A stretch of DNA of 30,000 nt from Chrysomallon squamiferum. Its lineage: Eukaryota > Mollusca > Gastropoda > Neomphalida > Peltospiridae. Of the stretch, positions 1 through 10,263 are shown in pieces. Both the position numbers and the translations under genes were made by a program. Each line of letters begins with the position of its first letter. Within the stretch, counting starts at the first letter, position 1. The notes beneath the pieces were generated by a model. It was not told the origin of the DNA and searched no databases. It was given only the letters and a program-made list of their open reading frames with translations. Location: NCBI GenBank assembly GCA_012295275.1, contig CM022665.1:2136667-2166666 (forward strand). Reading direction: 5' to 3'.

Positions 1-210
1 ACTGTCTGGTCTGCGTTATAAATCTATAAATAGTTTTAATATTTTTTATTTCAATAGAATTCATTCCGCTTTCTTTTACTAAATTTTATTTTCTCCATCT
101 TTTCTACTAGAACTTCTACCACTACAATTACAAAAAAAAATACATTTTCTGATTTCACTAACACAATTACAACAGCAACAACAACAACCACTACTACAAC
201 TCTTGCTACT

Positions 211-327
211 TTATTATTATTATCATTATCATCATCATCATTACTATTTTTATCATCATCATTACTATTATTATCATCATCAGTATCATCATCATCACTG
301 ATATCATTATTATTATTATTAATAAAA
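211..327. repeat. Interrupted ATT/ATC triplet microsatellite
   Basis: Triplet-periodic tract of ATT and ATC units with single-base interruptions, ending in a purer ATT run at about 303-321. The preceding ~200 bases are AT-rich with short ACA/ACT triplet clusters and show no gene. Confidence 0.9.
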
Positions 328-360
328 TTATTCTTATTCTAAAATATATTTACAATAAAT

Positions 361-855
361 AAGATGACTTTTGACGCCCTTATCAGTTATCTATTAAGAT
401 ATACTTTTTTGAAATTCGCCGTTTTCTATAAATCACATGGAAATATAATTATCTGAAATATAAAATTTCTTCACTTACAGAACTTGAAATTGTTTTGTTG
501 AACAAACAAAGAGATACATACGTTTCCCCGTCTTGTTTATTTCTCCTCGCCTCTGTTTGTTTTCTTTCGAAATAGCCAAGTTTGTTTTCAGTCAGCGATA
601 TCAAGCCATAGCCTGAAAAGACTCGCTTTACTAAAGAATAATTATTTCGCGCATATTTGTAAAGAATAGACGGCAAACAAAACCCCAGTCTTTTGGCAGA
701 GAAAGCAAACAAACACTGACGTTCACAACAAAAACGATTGGACATATTTAATCTATACTATTCACAAACTGAAAGCTGGAACAAAAAATCTGTGTTGACT
801 TTGAAAAAGAGAACTTTCATTATCTAGATAAGAGAGAAAGACAGAAAGAAAGAAA

Positions 856-857
<2 letters not shown>
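361..857. other. Unique AT-rich block with one unrecognised ATG open frame (449-745, minus)
   Basis: This is non-repetitive sequence between the triplet tract and a poly-A run. On the minus strand an ATG at 745 opens a 98-codon frame ending at 449, with a Cys-rich start (MSNRFCCERQCLF), several aromatic residues and no low-complexity run. I recognise no domain, signal peptide or motif. Codon use does not stand out, there is no convincing intron boundary, and one frame of this length is expected by chance in 30 kb. It is reported only because it is the longest ATG-initiated frame here that contains no repeat. Confidence 0.15.

Positions 858-889
<32 letters not shown>
858..889 (+). repeat. Poly-A run (32 A)
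   Basis: Uninterrupted A run, preceded by a GA-rich stretch (agaaagaaagaaa). It could be a retroposon tail, but no element body or target duplication is visible upstream. Confidence 0.9.
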
Positions 890-891
<2 letters not shown>

Positions 892-1044
892 CGCGTGTTT
901 TTTTTTAAATATTTATGTTCGATTTGTTTCTTGTCAAGTGTTGCTTGTTAATTGATGCTGTCAGTTTTGACCGTTACGCTTTGGGTAGCCAGCCAGCTAG
1001 CCAGAATTTACAAGACCCGAATTTTCTTTTTCAAAACAGCCACG

Positions 1045-1047
<3 letters not shown>

Positions 1048-1076
<29 letters not shown>
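1048..1076 (+). repeat. Poly-A run (29 A)
   Basis: Second A run within 200 bases. The 890-1047 segment between the two runs is unique and contains a short AGCCAGCCAGCTAGCCAG repeat near 989-1003. No transposon hallmark is seen. Confidence 0.9.
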
Positions 1077-1078
<2 letters not shown>

Positions 1079-1789
1079 AGAGAATAAATTAATTTCTTGA
1101 AAACGGCATGTGGAGTTATTCGAGATATTGTGTGTTTGTCGTTTCCGAGGCGTACAGTTTGGTACTTTATTTCTTAGAAACTCTCGCAAGGAAAAGAAAA
1201 ACTAGTTTTCACAGTGGTTTATTAATAACAAATCAATCTTCAGAAACTAAGCGGAGTCAGTCTATCCCGCTGTTTGCTTATATATTAAGGTATCAAATGG
1301 CAGCGTAAGTGGTATATTATATCAGCACAAAATAGCCGTAACAGAAAAGATGAAGTGCTTCGTAGCGTCAAAAATTATATTTGCTTAGGTTGACACTCAT
1401 GATATGTTGTATGATGAAAAGATTAGCCGGGAATGAGAGACAGAGAGAGAGAGAGAAAAAAAATATATAGATTAAACAAAGAAAAATGAAATTTAAAAAT
1501 TGAATGAAGGTTGTAAATAATGTTCGCTTCAATAATTCAGTTCACATGACGGAGTATTTTCAAGATTTAAGGCAATTAATAGTACTCCCGAAATCACCCA
1601 TATTTATTTATTGTATATTTTAATGCTATGAAAAATGTACTTGTTTGTTTAGGAAGAAAAAGAAAAAAAGGGGGGTTTAAATAATATGTATGTTTTTGGG
1701 AAGAATTTATGTAAGAAAGAAAACAAAGAAATTAGTAAAAATGTATTATAGGATTGTAAATAAATCAGTTAATATTTACGAAACAATAA
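1077..1789. other. Unique AT-rich stretch, no gene seen
   Basis: Mostly complex sequence with a small GA tract at about 1440-1456 and an A/G-rich tract near 1655-1675. Open frames are short or lack an ATG. No RNA gene or repeat family was recognised. Confidence 0.5.
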
Positions 1790-1819
1790 CAATAACAACA
1801 ACAAAAACAACAACGACAG

Positions 1820-1845
1820 TAATAATAATAATAATAATAATAATA

Positions 1846-1901
<56 letters not shown>
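1820..1901. repeat. (TAA)9-(TTA)n compound array forming a perfect palindrome
   Basis: TAA units run from 1820 to 1846 and switch to TTA/ATT units from 1847 to about 1901. Since TAA and TTA are reverse complements, 1820-1846 is perfectly complementary to 1847-1873, giving a 54-bp palindrome with no spacer. Such AT-only palindromes can extrude cruciforms. Confidence 0.9.
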
Positions 1902-1902
<1 letters not shown>

Positions 1903-2540
1903 TATTTTAATATTAATAATAACTCAAACTGTTGTCGCGCAGAAAAACGAAATTAATATTCAATTTGTAAACAAAAGAACAAAACAAATAACAAATCAAA
2001 TTAGTATTTTTATTTATTTATACATTTTTTTTTTTATCATTAAAAATAAAATACAACAAATGAATGATCTAACGAACTGATGATGGAAACAATACTCAAG
2101 GAAGCAGTATTGTTTTCTTTCTTATCTGTCCCTTATTTTTATTTTATTTTATCTACACTAAATTAATTAAAACTGCTATGATTTACTTTAATTTCAGCGA
2201 ATCAATAATTACAGATAGGCAGTACAGGTGCTATGGAGGAACTGGTATTTAATATGAAATTTATTACCCTAGTTACATTTATTCACTGGGGATTTGAACA
2301 CGATATTAATGATGAATATTCTATTTATTACAGTCAACATACTCTGTGGAAACAGTGTGAGCTGTTAGACAGCCAGCACTCAGTAACAAGACGCGACATA
2401 TAAACCTTATTACACGTAATCAAATTGAGAATAAAACTGAAGTTGTAACGCGGTGGCGGGAGAAAATGATATATTCAAAATCTATCAGGAATTGATTATC
2501 TCTTTATTAGCGTGTGATTAAATCAGGAAATACTGGAACT
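1902..2540. other. Unique AT-rich stretch, no gene seen
   Basis: Complex sequence. The part from about 2180 to 2470 is less AT-rich, with CpGs near 2390 and 2450. No open frame, RNA gene or repeat was recognised. Confidence 0.45.
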
Positions 2541-2644
2541 CAGTTTTATACATATATATATATAATAAAAATAAAAATAATAATAAGAAACAAAAAAAAA
2601 CTTTTGATCGTGAAAACCCCCAACAATTTCACAATTTCGTATTC

Positions 2645-2646
<2 letters not shown>

Positions 2647-2688
<42 letters not shown>

Positions 2689-2728
2689 TGTATGTGTGTG
2701 TGTGTGTGTGTATATATGTATATATATA
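2647..2728. repeat. Compound TA/TG dinucleotide array
   Basis: About 19 AT units (2647-2684), then a GT array (about 2693-2710), then TATATG/TA units to 2728. Open frames here on both strands merely translate the repeat. Confidence 0.9.
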
Positions 2729-2836
2729 ATCACTGAAATGACTTATGTTACAATATACAAATAACAAAGGATATAGTAGGCTTTATTATACCACTTGCTG
2801 GTTTATAACGCGAAATAACGGAATAAATGAGTCTTT

Positions 2837-2860
2837 AAAAAAAAAAAAAAAAAAAAAAAA
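2837..2860 (+). repeat. Poly-A run (24 A)
   Basis: Uninterrupted A run lying about 30 bases upstream of the palindrome-rich block. Confidence 0.9.
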
Positions 2861-2889
2861 TTCAGTGTATTTGCATAAATAAAAAATTG

Positions 2890-3060
2890 GCGCTGACTCA
2901 GTAATGAACACTTCAAGTGTTTTCCCCACCCATGTGATAATTTATAGAACTGCCCCGGGCAATATACTGTGTCGTGTGATTTTTATATGTAAACGAGATT
3001 CTCGTTACGTGATACACAGGCGTCCTCAGTGCACAAGTCCAGCAGCATTCCATTCACTTT
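2890..3060. promoter_or_regulatory. Candidate cis-regulatory block: AP-1/Maf-like site plus three palindromes
   Basis: This non-repetitive island carries GCTGACTCAG at 2892-2901, an exact AP-1 core (TGACTCA) that matches most of a Maf recognition element. Three perfect odd-centred palindromes follow: AACACTTCAAGTGTT (2907-2921), which contains NK2-type TNAAGTG cores on both strands; TGCCCCGGGCA (2951-2961), which fits the AP-2 pattern GCCNNNGGC; and AACGAGATTCTCGTT (2992-3006). The motif matches are seen directly. Binding and enhancer activity are inference, since short motifs occur by chance. No adjacent gene is visible to be the target. Confidence 0.3.
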
Positions 3061-3112
3061 AACATTTTATTTTTGTGTGTAAAATATTATTTTTTTAACA
3101 AACTTAAAACAG

Positions 3113-3259
3113 ATGTAGTGGTGTGTAAATGTAGTAGTAGTAATAGTAGCAGTAGTAGTAGAAGTAGAAGTAGCAGTAATAGAAATAGGAGGAGTAGTAA
3201 TATTTGAAAAACTAGTAAAAGTTGTAGTTGTAATAAGACTAATACTAGTAGTAGGAGAG
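3113..3259. repeat. Degenerate GTA/AGT triplet tract
   Basis: Triplet-periodic GTA, GCA, GAA and GGA units with scattered substitutions. Minus-strand open frames here (Thr/Ser-rich or Leu-rich) only reflect the three-base period. Confidence 0.85.
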
Positions 3260-3377
3260 GAAAATACATTTTTAGTGAATCGGTCTTTAAATAAAAGGAT
3301 AATTAACTGAATAAATAAACAAACAGACAAGCACAATCAAACAAATAAATAAATAATGATAATCATAATCATATTCA

Positions 3378-3408
3378 AATACTATTTATATATTTATTTA
3401 TTTATTCG

Positions 3409-3498
<90 letters not shown>
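3378..3498. repeat. ATTT tetranucleotide array followed by ATT array
   Basis: (TTTA)n at about 3385-3417 changes abruptly into (ATT)n to 3498, with one GTT interruption near 3448. The following 3499-3684 segment is unique AT-rich DNA with no gene. Confidence 0.9.
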
Positions 3499-3684
3499 GA
3501 CAAAGGGGAATAACGAATGAGTTGAAATACATCTGTTTATTTCACCAGTGTGTTTAAAGAGTACTGGACAAGTTATCTCTGTTAATTTATGTATTGTAAT
3601 CATATGTGTTATTAATATTAAACTTGTAACGATATATCACAGTCGGCCTGGTTTATCTCATTATCGAGATGTCTCGCAAAAAGG

Positions 3685-3712
<28 letters not shown>
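3685..3712 (+). repeat. Poly-A run (28 A)
   Basis: Uninterrupted A run at the left edge of a complex, CpG-containing block. Confidence 0.9.
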
Positions 3713-3715
<3 letters not shown>

Positions 3716-3719
3716 AATT

Positions 3720-4075
3720 TCTGATCGACAACGCGACAATGGCGTGTGTGTTTGCAAGGCCTAACGAATCCGTGGCCAAACGCGCTTCGCATTAGCCAAA
3801 GAGTAATATCTGCCCAAGTTGATCGTCGCAACAAATACAATTTTTCTGTGCTATTAGGAAAGACAGTTTCATATTTTGTATTCGCAATTAGAGTCCCGAG
3901 CGAGGCATTTCCCACACCGAGAAGAAATTCCCTCTTTAAGATCAATTCATTTTGTCTTGCATGCACACGGGATCATTTAGAGTGTAACAAATCCGTACCT
4001 ATCAATTTCCTTTTTATCATCATTAGGAAGCCGTCATTTGCGAATGGGACGGGTTATTGTCTGTCATGGTGAGAT
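3720..4075. other. Complex CpG-containing block, both strands largely open, no gene recognised
   Basis: Non-repetitive sequence, richer in GC than its surroundings. On the plus strand a frame from 3746 (GTG, not ATG) to 4072 stays open for 108 codons. The minus strand is open over 3661-3966 but runs into poly-Phe from the A run. Neither product resembles a family I know and neither begins convincingly. It could be a conserved non-coding element, an exon with unseen borders, or an old repeat. Confidence 0.3.
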
Positions 4076-4125
4076 ATGTCCCAGTTTGCTAATTACTCAA
4101 AAATAAGAACGACTATTTTTTTGTG

Positions 4126-4126
<1 letters not shown>

Positions 4127-4156
<30 letters not shown>

Positions 4157-4167
4157 GTTGTTGTTGT
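4127..4167. repeat. TG array followed by TTG units
   Basis: About 14 TG units followed by four TTG units. The next ~400 bases are AT-rich with no gene. Confidence 0.9.
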
Positions 4168-4572
4168 TTTCCTAATGGAAAATTATACAATACTGTTTTC
4201 AGTTTTTAGTTTCTTTTTGTTACCTGGTAGTGTCTTTAATCACAGAGAGTTAATTAATTTTCTCAAAGCGTTGTCAGTAAAGACTGAGTTTGGTCACAGT
4301 GGAAATATCAAAATATGAGATAAATTATTTTTTCTTCTTCTTCTTAGAATTAGCAGATTGGCGAAGACGTTTCTGTTTTGTTTTTGTTTTAATTTTCCTT
4401 TGTTTAAATGTTTTATGAGCGACTTATTCTCCCCTTAAAATATAATTTTCCAGATTTTAATTTAAAAAAAATATAAAAAAAAAATAAATTCACAGCTCCC
4501 TAGTTATAACACTTGTAAAGTGAAAATAATTACAAGAAAAAGAATTATTCTCTTTTATTCATATAATTATAT

Positions 4573-4661
4573 TTAATAATATTAATAATAACAATATTAA
4601 TAATAATAATAATAATAATAATAATGAAGATGATGATGATGATGATGATGATGATAATAAT
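4573..4661. repeat. AAT then GAT triplet array
   Basis: (AAT)n interrupted by AAC, then about ten GAT units, then a short AAT tail. The AAT-to-GAT transition recurs at 28371-28439 in the reverse order (GAT then AAT). Confidence 0.9.
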
Positions 4662-4848
4662 TGAGAAAGAAAATTTTAGTAATCAAAAATAAGAATTAGA
4701 CAAACTGATAGTATAAAAATAATTATAATAAATCAAACAAAACAAATATGAATGAATGAATGAACGAATTAATAAATTAAAAAAGCAATAAAATAAAATA
4801 AAAAACACACAAAATATTTTACAAAATAAAAATCAATATAAAAATCTT

Positions 4849-4849
<1 letters not shown>

Positions 4850-4894
<45 letters not shown>

Positions 4895-4915
4895 TACATT
4901 TCATCGCTTTAACCA

Positions 4916-4955
<40 letters not shown>
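4850..4955. repeat. CA array followed by a 35-A run
   Basis: CA units with a CGCGCG interruption (4850-4892), a 28-base spacer, then 35 consecutive A at 4921-4955. A second A run follows at about 4977-4991. Confidence 0.9.
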
Positions 4956-4957
<2 letters not shown>

Positions 4958-4999
4958 AATAAACGAAAGAAACTTTAAAAAAAAAAAAAAATAATAATA

Positions 5000-5540
5000 A
5001 TAACAAAGCTCAGTATTAACGTGTATTTAATTCAGAAACGAAACTGCCAGTCTGTCGCAGATTTCACCAGTATTCCAGATATCATTTTCTGTATAAATCA
5101 CGCGATAGTTTATTTACAAAGTTTTCACTCAGTGACTTTCATCTCGGCTAAACTGGCATACCTGGTCGTCAATTCACCTGTGCCACGCACTAACTTCAAA
5201 GACACTACCTGACGGGGAGTGCTAATATATTAATATCAGAATATTATAACGAGCGCGCGCGGTGAATTCTACCTTTGAGTGAAGGACATGATTCAAGTTG
5301 AACGTATATACTGGCACAGCATAAATCAGGCGCGAATGAAAAAGACAGGAAAGCGGTACGGGACTAGAGGTGTATTATGGACGGGTGAAAATTTATTATC
5401 TACCTAATGGAATGTATCTAGTGGTTAGAGTGTAGAATTTTAAGTTATAATATTTATCAACTCATACTTCAAATATCAGACGAACTCTGTCGTTTTTATC
5501 AGGTGCATATTCAAGTTTGTCCGTGTAATATAAAATAGTT
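5000..5540. other. Complex unique block, no gene recognised
   Basis: Non-repetitive DNA with several CpGs and an alternating GCGCGCGC stretch near 5252-5260. A plus frame at 5021-5212 starts with GTG, not ATG, and matches nothing I know. This is a candidate non-coding conserved element, but the sequence alone cannot show conservation. Confidence 0.3.
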
Positions 5541-5647
5541 TGATCTTTCTTTTTTTTTTTTTTCATTTAATTTATGTTTAGATTTTCTTTAACGTAAATC
5601 AAGAACATCAGCCAGTTCAGTGAAAAAAAAAAAAATGACAACAAAAA

Positions 5648-5670
5648 AACAACAACAACAACAACAACAA
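5648..5670. repeat. AAC triplet array
   Basis: About seven CAA units in an A-rich context, followed by AT-rich unique DNA. Confidence 0.85.
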
Positions 5671-5810
5671 TTTAATAAAAACTAGCTTATGAAAATGTCC
5701 ACTATTTGACAAAGTAATTACTGTCATACAACACCATCTTGAACAATTAAAATTATATATATATATATTTTTTTTAATATTACTATAATATATAAGATAT
5801 ACAGTTTAAT

Positions 5811-5815
<5 letters not shown>

Positions 5816-5841
<26 letters not shown>

Positions 5842-5842
5842 T
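5816..5842. repeat. CA dinucleotide array
   Basis: About 13 uninterrupted CA units, preceded at 5754-5768 by a short TA array. Confidence 0.9.
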
Positions 5843-6020
5843 ATTATTTTTGTGTGAGTGTGAGTATGGTTTTTATGAAATATTTATTCTGTGAAAACTT
5901 TAACAATTTCATTAAAAAAAAAACTAGCAATAGATGTGTCAAGTATGAACAAATATTCAGTCTTCCGAGTGTTAAGAATAAAATAAAATATTTAGACTCA
6001 CAGCCACAAGTCAAACACTG

Positions 6021-6254
6021 ATGTCACACTCACCAAACACGCATTCACTGTCCCACTATCGATTCGTGCATCCTTCCTTCCATGCACAGATGTACGAACA
6101 GCCGCACTGCGCGTCAGAAGAATTTTGTTTTCAAATAAATAAATGGTTGTCTCCCTTCTCAGACTCTCCCGATACTATTGATGTTATTGTGGTGTTGTTT
6201 TCAGAAAAGAAACCAAAAACAAAAACAACAGTCCCGAAAGTAAAACAACATTAA
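6021..6254 (+). other. Unrecognised ATG open frame, 77 codons
   Basis: An ATG-initiated frame of 77 codons in moderately complex DNA. The product starts MSHSPNTHSLSHYRF, has two Cys and several His in its first half, and ends in a Lys/Thr-rich tail encoded by A-rich DNA. No domain or family was recognised, and no splice context is convincing. Its length is compatible with chance. Confidence 0.1.
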
Positions 6255-6336
6255 AAAAACAAAAACAAAAAACACATAAATTAAGAAGTGAATGACAGAA
6301 ACTGATAAACAAAGGAATAAAATAATTATAAACATT

Positions 6337-6338
6337 AA

Positions 6339-6392
<54 letters not shown>

Positions 6393-6404
6393 TGTAATGA
6401 TAAT
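6337..6404. repeat. AAT triplet array
   Basis: About 17 AAT units leading without a break into the 36-bp minisatellite. Its end (AATTGTAATGATAAT) looks like a decayed half unit of that minisatellite. Confidence 0.9.
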
Positions 6405-6484
6405 AATACTACTACTAGTAATAATAATTGTGATGATGATAATACTACTACTAGTAATAATAATTGTGATGATGATAATAGTAG

Positions 6485-6517
<33 letters not shown>

Positions 6518-6565
6518 TGTAATAATAATAAAAATACTACTAGTAATAATAATTGTGATGATGAT
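6405..6565 (+). repeat. 36-bp minisatellite composed of triplets
   Basis: Two adjacent identical 36-bp copies occupy 6405-6440 and 6441-6476. Each reads AAT, three ACT, AGT, three AAT, TGT, three GAT. A third copy lacking one ACT (33 bp) lies at 6533-6565 after an AAT array (about 6486-6530). All indels are in multiples of three because the unit is built from triplets, so several frames stay open on both strands. This openness is not evidence of coding. Confidence 0.9.
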
Positions 6566-6571
6566 AATAAT

Positions 6572-6610
<39 letters not shown>

Positions 6611-6620
6611 AATAATAATA
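6566..6620. repeat. AAC array flanked by AAT units
   Basis: About 13 AAC units between short AAT runs, ending the repeat complex that starts near 6337. The 6640-7140 stretch that follows is unique AT-rich DNA with no gene. Confidence 0.9.
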
Positions 6621-7146
6621 AAAAGCGGGATGGAGGTACCTCAAACATTTTTTTTTTTCTAAATTAATTCTTTATCTACATGTTAACTAACTGCTTTGCA
6701 AAACATAATAATTTTCTGTTTCCCTATTTCTGAATCAAACCAGCTCCTAACAAATCTTTTACCTAAAAAACCCTCCTCAAAAACAACCCAAAAAACAACA
6801 ACAACAACTATGAAAAACAAACAATGGTATATGTTTTTGTCGCTATAGGAAGGTGTATTTAAACCAAACCAACGACACTAACTCACGGGGTAGAAGTAGC
6901 GGGTTTTTTTCTCTCTCGTCATCATTTTAAAAGAAACGTGGACTGACCCTTCATAACGGTTAACACTCAAGTGTGTGTCACTGTGCAGATTTAACGTTCA
7001 TTTATTCACTCAACTGTGTCCTAACTGTTTCTCTCTCTCACTCCGTGTATTCCTTTCAGCAATTATACAAATGAGTAGAAATGGCAGAATTATGTTAATT
7101 ATCAATTTGGAGCTTGTTTCAGATAAATACAAAATATGTAGTATGT

Positions 7147-7226
7147 GAGTGTGTGTGTGTGTGGGTGTGTGTTTGTGTTTGTGTGTGTTTTTTGTGTGAG
7201 TATATATGTGTGTGTGTGTTGTATCA
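7147..7226. repeat. Interrupted TG array
   Basis: TG units broken by GGG, TTT and TATA interruptions. The minus-strand His/Thr-rich open frame across it is a repeat translation. Confidence 0.85.
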
Positions 7227-7299
7227 GCATGTTGATTTGTTCTTATTAGAAATATAGACAAAGAAGTAAATAAATATTTTCTGTTAAAAACTGACCCAT

Positions 7300-7433
7300 T
7301 AAAAAAAATAAAAAATAAAAATAAATAAATAGAAATCAGTTGCAATATCTACTGTCTAAATAAGTAAATATCCAAATAAATAAATATATAAATAATTAAA
7401 CAAATAAATAAATAAATAAATAAATAAATAAAA
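7300..7433. repeat. Degenerate AAAT array
   Basis: AAAT/AAATA units with substitutions, becoming a pure (AAAT)n at about 7398-7431. The 7434-8030 stretch that follows is AT-rich unique DNA with short ATT tracts and no gene. Confidence 0.85.
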
Positions 7434-8039
7434 ATTAAATGTAAAGAAAGAAGAATAATCATTGAATTATTTAAAACTTAAATACATTTGAAAACAAAAT
7501 ACATTAAAAAAATAATGATTTGTTCTTGACCTTTTTCTTTATTTATTGTATAATTTTTGGACGTTATGACCTTTCTAAAAATAATATGAATCTTTTTATT
7601 TGCTAAAACTGTAATTATTTATTTTTTTCTCTGATTTCTTGCTATTTTGGAAATACGTCTTCCATTTTCTAAATGTTACAATTAACTAAATAATTATGAT
7701 CTATGTTTTTAATTTCAGTTAAAACATGTCATTCGTTTGTTTTAATTATTGTATGTTTTGTTATTATTATTAGTGTTGTTGTGGTTATGATTGTTATTAT
7801 TCGTCGCCAGAACAAAATCAAGTATGTTTTATAACTAAATTATTTATTGACTACTTATTAATTTACCGATTTGTTTATTTATTTATGTGTTTGTTTATTT
7901 CATTTATAAAAAGTTCGCACAACTGAAAATTACTATTTTATTATTATTATTATTATTATTTTACTTGTCATGTTAAAATATAAATTTTATTTCAGCTGTA
8001 ATATTTTGAGTTTTGTTTGATAAAATAAAGGATATCTTA

Positions 8040-8040
8040 A

Positions 8041-8076
<36 letters not shown>

Positions 8077-8090
8077 TAATAATAATAATG
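8040..8090. repeat. AAT triplet array
   Basis: AAT units with one AAAT phase slip, then an A/G-rich tract to about 8225. Confidence 0.9.
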
Positions 8091-8438
8091 AAGAATAAAA
8101 TAACATTTACAGCCAGTGAATAATAATAAATTTAAAAAAAAAAAAAGACGAGAAATAAGAAAGAAAAAAAGGACTGAATGAAAGAAAGAAAGAAAATAAA
8201 AAAAGAGAAAACGAAGAAAAAAGCTAGTGAGATGGGAAATAACACGCCGAATTCAATTTTCGTTAGACATTTTGGTCTTCTTTGACATTTCATTTAACAG
8301 TGGCTTCAATATAATTCACCCACTGAACTACGAAGTCAAGATAAATTTGGGTTAGGCCAGATATTTGAACTGACGACAATTTCTGATTGGAAGACAACCA
8401 AATGCTCGATCTCTTGATTGGGGTCTTCAACCTCTTTA

Positions 8439-8484
8439 CCCCCCCTCCACCCCTAGCCCAAAACCATCCCCCATCCCCCATCCC
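8439..8484 (-). other. G-quadruplex-prone tract on the minus strand
   Basis: The plus strand has six separate C runs of three or more bases (lengths 7, 4, 3, 5, 5 and 3) within 46 bases, spaced by 2-8 bases. The minus strand therefore has six G runs. The 8-base spacer slightly exceeds the usual 7-base loop limit. The surrounding DNA is strongly AT-rich, so this is a sharp local compositional outlier. Folding is inferred from run spacing. Confidence 0.55.
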
Positions 8485-8573
8485 GCACACAAATCCCTTT
8501 TCAACCCGAAGGTAATCGATACGTGATATATTTTTCTACTTCACAACTTCGTTTGCAAGAAAAAGAACACACA

Positions 8574-8604
<31 letters not shown>

Positions 8605-8612
8605 GAGAGAGA
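8574..8612. repeat. Poly-A run followed by GA array
   Basis: A run of about 18 joined to about nine GA units. The same A-to-GA junction is not repeated elsewhere in the window. Confidence 0.9.
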
Positions 8613-8639
8613 AAGGGGGAAAAAATAATAATGAGTTGG

Positions 8640-9060
8640 CAGAATCATTTAGTAGGGCGTAAAGGATTTCGTTGCCGTTACTAGATGCGATCCACTGATA
8701 TACACAGCGCCGGAGAGTGGAAACTCGACGCTAAATTGATGTAAGTTTATGATAGTTTTACAGTGGTAAGGCAATGAGAAGATTTTTTTTTTTTTTCGTT
8801 AACGAGGAAACGTATCTTCTTTCGTATTATAGGGTTGCTAAAGTTCAGACCTGCGAGTTGGGTATTTCGAGGTTTTATTTTCTCTCGCCATCTATAACCC
8901 AGTGACGAGCAGGTTTCATACCGGATGTTCGCTGAAAAGATACTGGTCTGTGTCTCGAATAACGATACTTGAATGAGGAAATGGAGATGGGGAGAGAGAA
9001 GTTGTGTCAGTTTTTTTCAAACTTTTTTTTTTTTTTAAACTCACGGCACGCGGTGTTAAT
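8640..9060. other. Complex CpG-containing block, no gene recognised
   Basis: Unique sequence, notably less AT-rich at 8660-8720 and 8820-8960, split by T runs at 8783-8796 and 9020-9034. No open frame, RNA gene or repeat family was recognised. Confidence 0.3.
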
Positions 9061-9287
9061 TAAGATGGAAAATATTTAAGGTATGATATTGTTATACCTG
9101 CTCAAGTTAAACTGGCGAAAAAGATAAAAACAAAAAAAGTTGCGTTGCTAAAAACGAAATGAAAAAAGAAGAAGATTTAAATGGAAAGAAAGAAAAACAA
9201 GAAAGAAAAAAAGGAACGAAAGGAAAAAAGATTTTAAAAATAATAAAGTTGAATATAATGAAGAAAAGAAAAAAACAGTCAGAAACG

Positions 9288-9470
9288 AAAATAATAATAA
9301 TAATAATAAACAGCCAACAACGAAATCAACAACAACAATAATAATCTAATACTAATACTAATAATAATCCTACTACTAATAAACAAACAACAACGGCAAC
9401 ATACAACAATAATAATTTTAATAATAATCAAACCATCAATAACAACAACAAACAACAACAGCAATAATAT
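9288..9470. repeat. Mixed AAT/AAC/ACT triplet tract
   Basis: Degenerate triplet-periodic sequence that yields artificial open frames on both strands. Confidence 0.85.
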
Positions 9471-9659
9471 ACTAATCCTATTTTAACAAGACAAAAGAAA
9501 ACGAAAACAAATTTTTTTTTTTTTTTTATTACATTCTTTTTCATCCTTTAATTATTTTTTTCTTCTATTTATTTATTTTCTTCTTTTTTTTTTCTTACAT
9601 TTTATTTACTAATTCCTCGTTATACTGGTGTTTTTATTTCCTTTACACAAAAAAAACAA

Positions 9660-9890
9660 CCTGCCTCAAGATAATTTAATTTAGACATCTCCGCCATACT
9701 GCTTGGTAGCTGACGTCGAAAATTGTCGTACGCGATGTCACCCACGGCCTACAGACATCTGCGACGGTTACACTGTCAATTCTGTCTCCGTCGTGTCACT
9801 GGGCGAAGTAACTTGTTGTAAAAGAAACCTGCGCTCAAGGACATAAATTCTATCAAAAGTCCTTCACAACTGATCACCGCCAATTTTCTT
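9660..9890. other. Complex CpG-rich block with a CRE-like site
   Basis: Unique sequence with many CpGs. It contains TGACGTCG at 9711-9718, seven of eight bases of a palindromic cAMP response element. No gene was recognised. The region to about 10000 becomes T-rich with several T runs. Confidence 0.3.
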
Positions 9891-10227
9891 CATTCTTGAA
9901 TTTTTTTTTATTTGCGTTTGTTTTTTGTTTTTTCTGTTAGTTTTTAAGTTTTTTTTTTTATTGTGTTTTTTTTTTTTGTTTTTTTTTTTTTCGTGATTTG
10001 GGATTAAGTTAGTCTATAAAAGTAAGTGTTATCCGGCTCGTGTCTCAAGAATGCTAGAAATGTTGACCGTTATGGCACTGTTTTGTTTAATGGTTATGTA
10101 ATTTAAAACTTTATTACTTGATTTTTGCTTGTTACGGAGAAGAGATAACTGCTTAATGAAATAGATAACTCTAAATATATTTATAGAAAAAAAATATAAA
10201 ATAAGTTTAAAAAAATAAAAAAGTGAA

Positions 10228-10263
10228 AAAAATAATGATAAAATAAATAAATAAATAAATAAA
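10228..10263. repeat. AAAT array
   Basis: AAAT/AATA units, followed by an AAG-rich tract to about 10305. Confidence 0.85.

Noticed and set aside
6292-6648. Open frames of poly-Ile, poly-Leu and poly-Val on both strands
   Set aside because: They are translations of AAT, AAC and the 36-bp triplet minisatellite. Triplet repeats without stop-forming units stay open in several frames.
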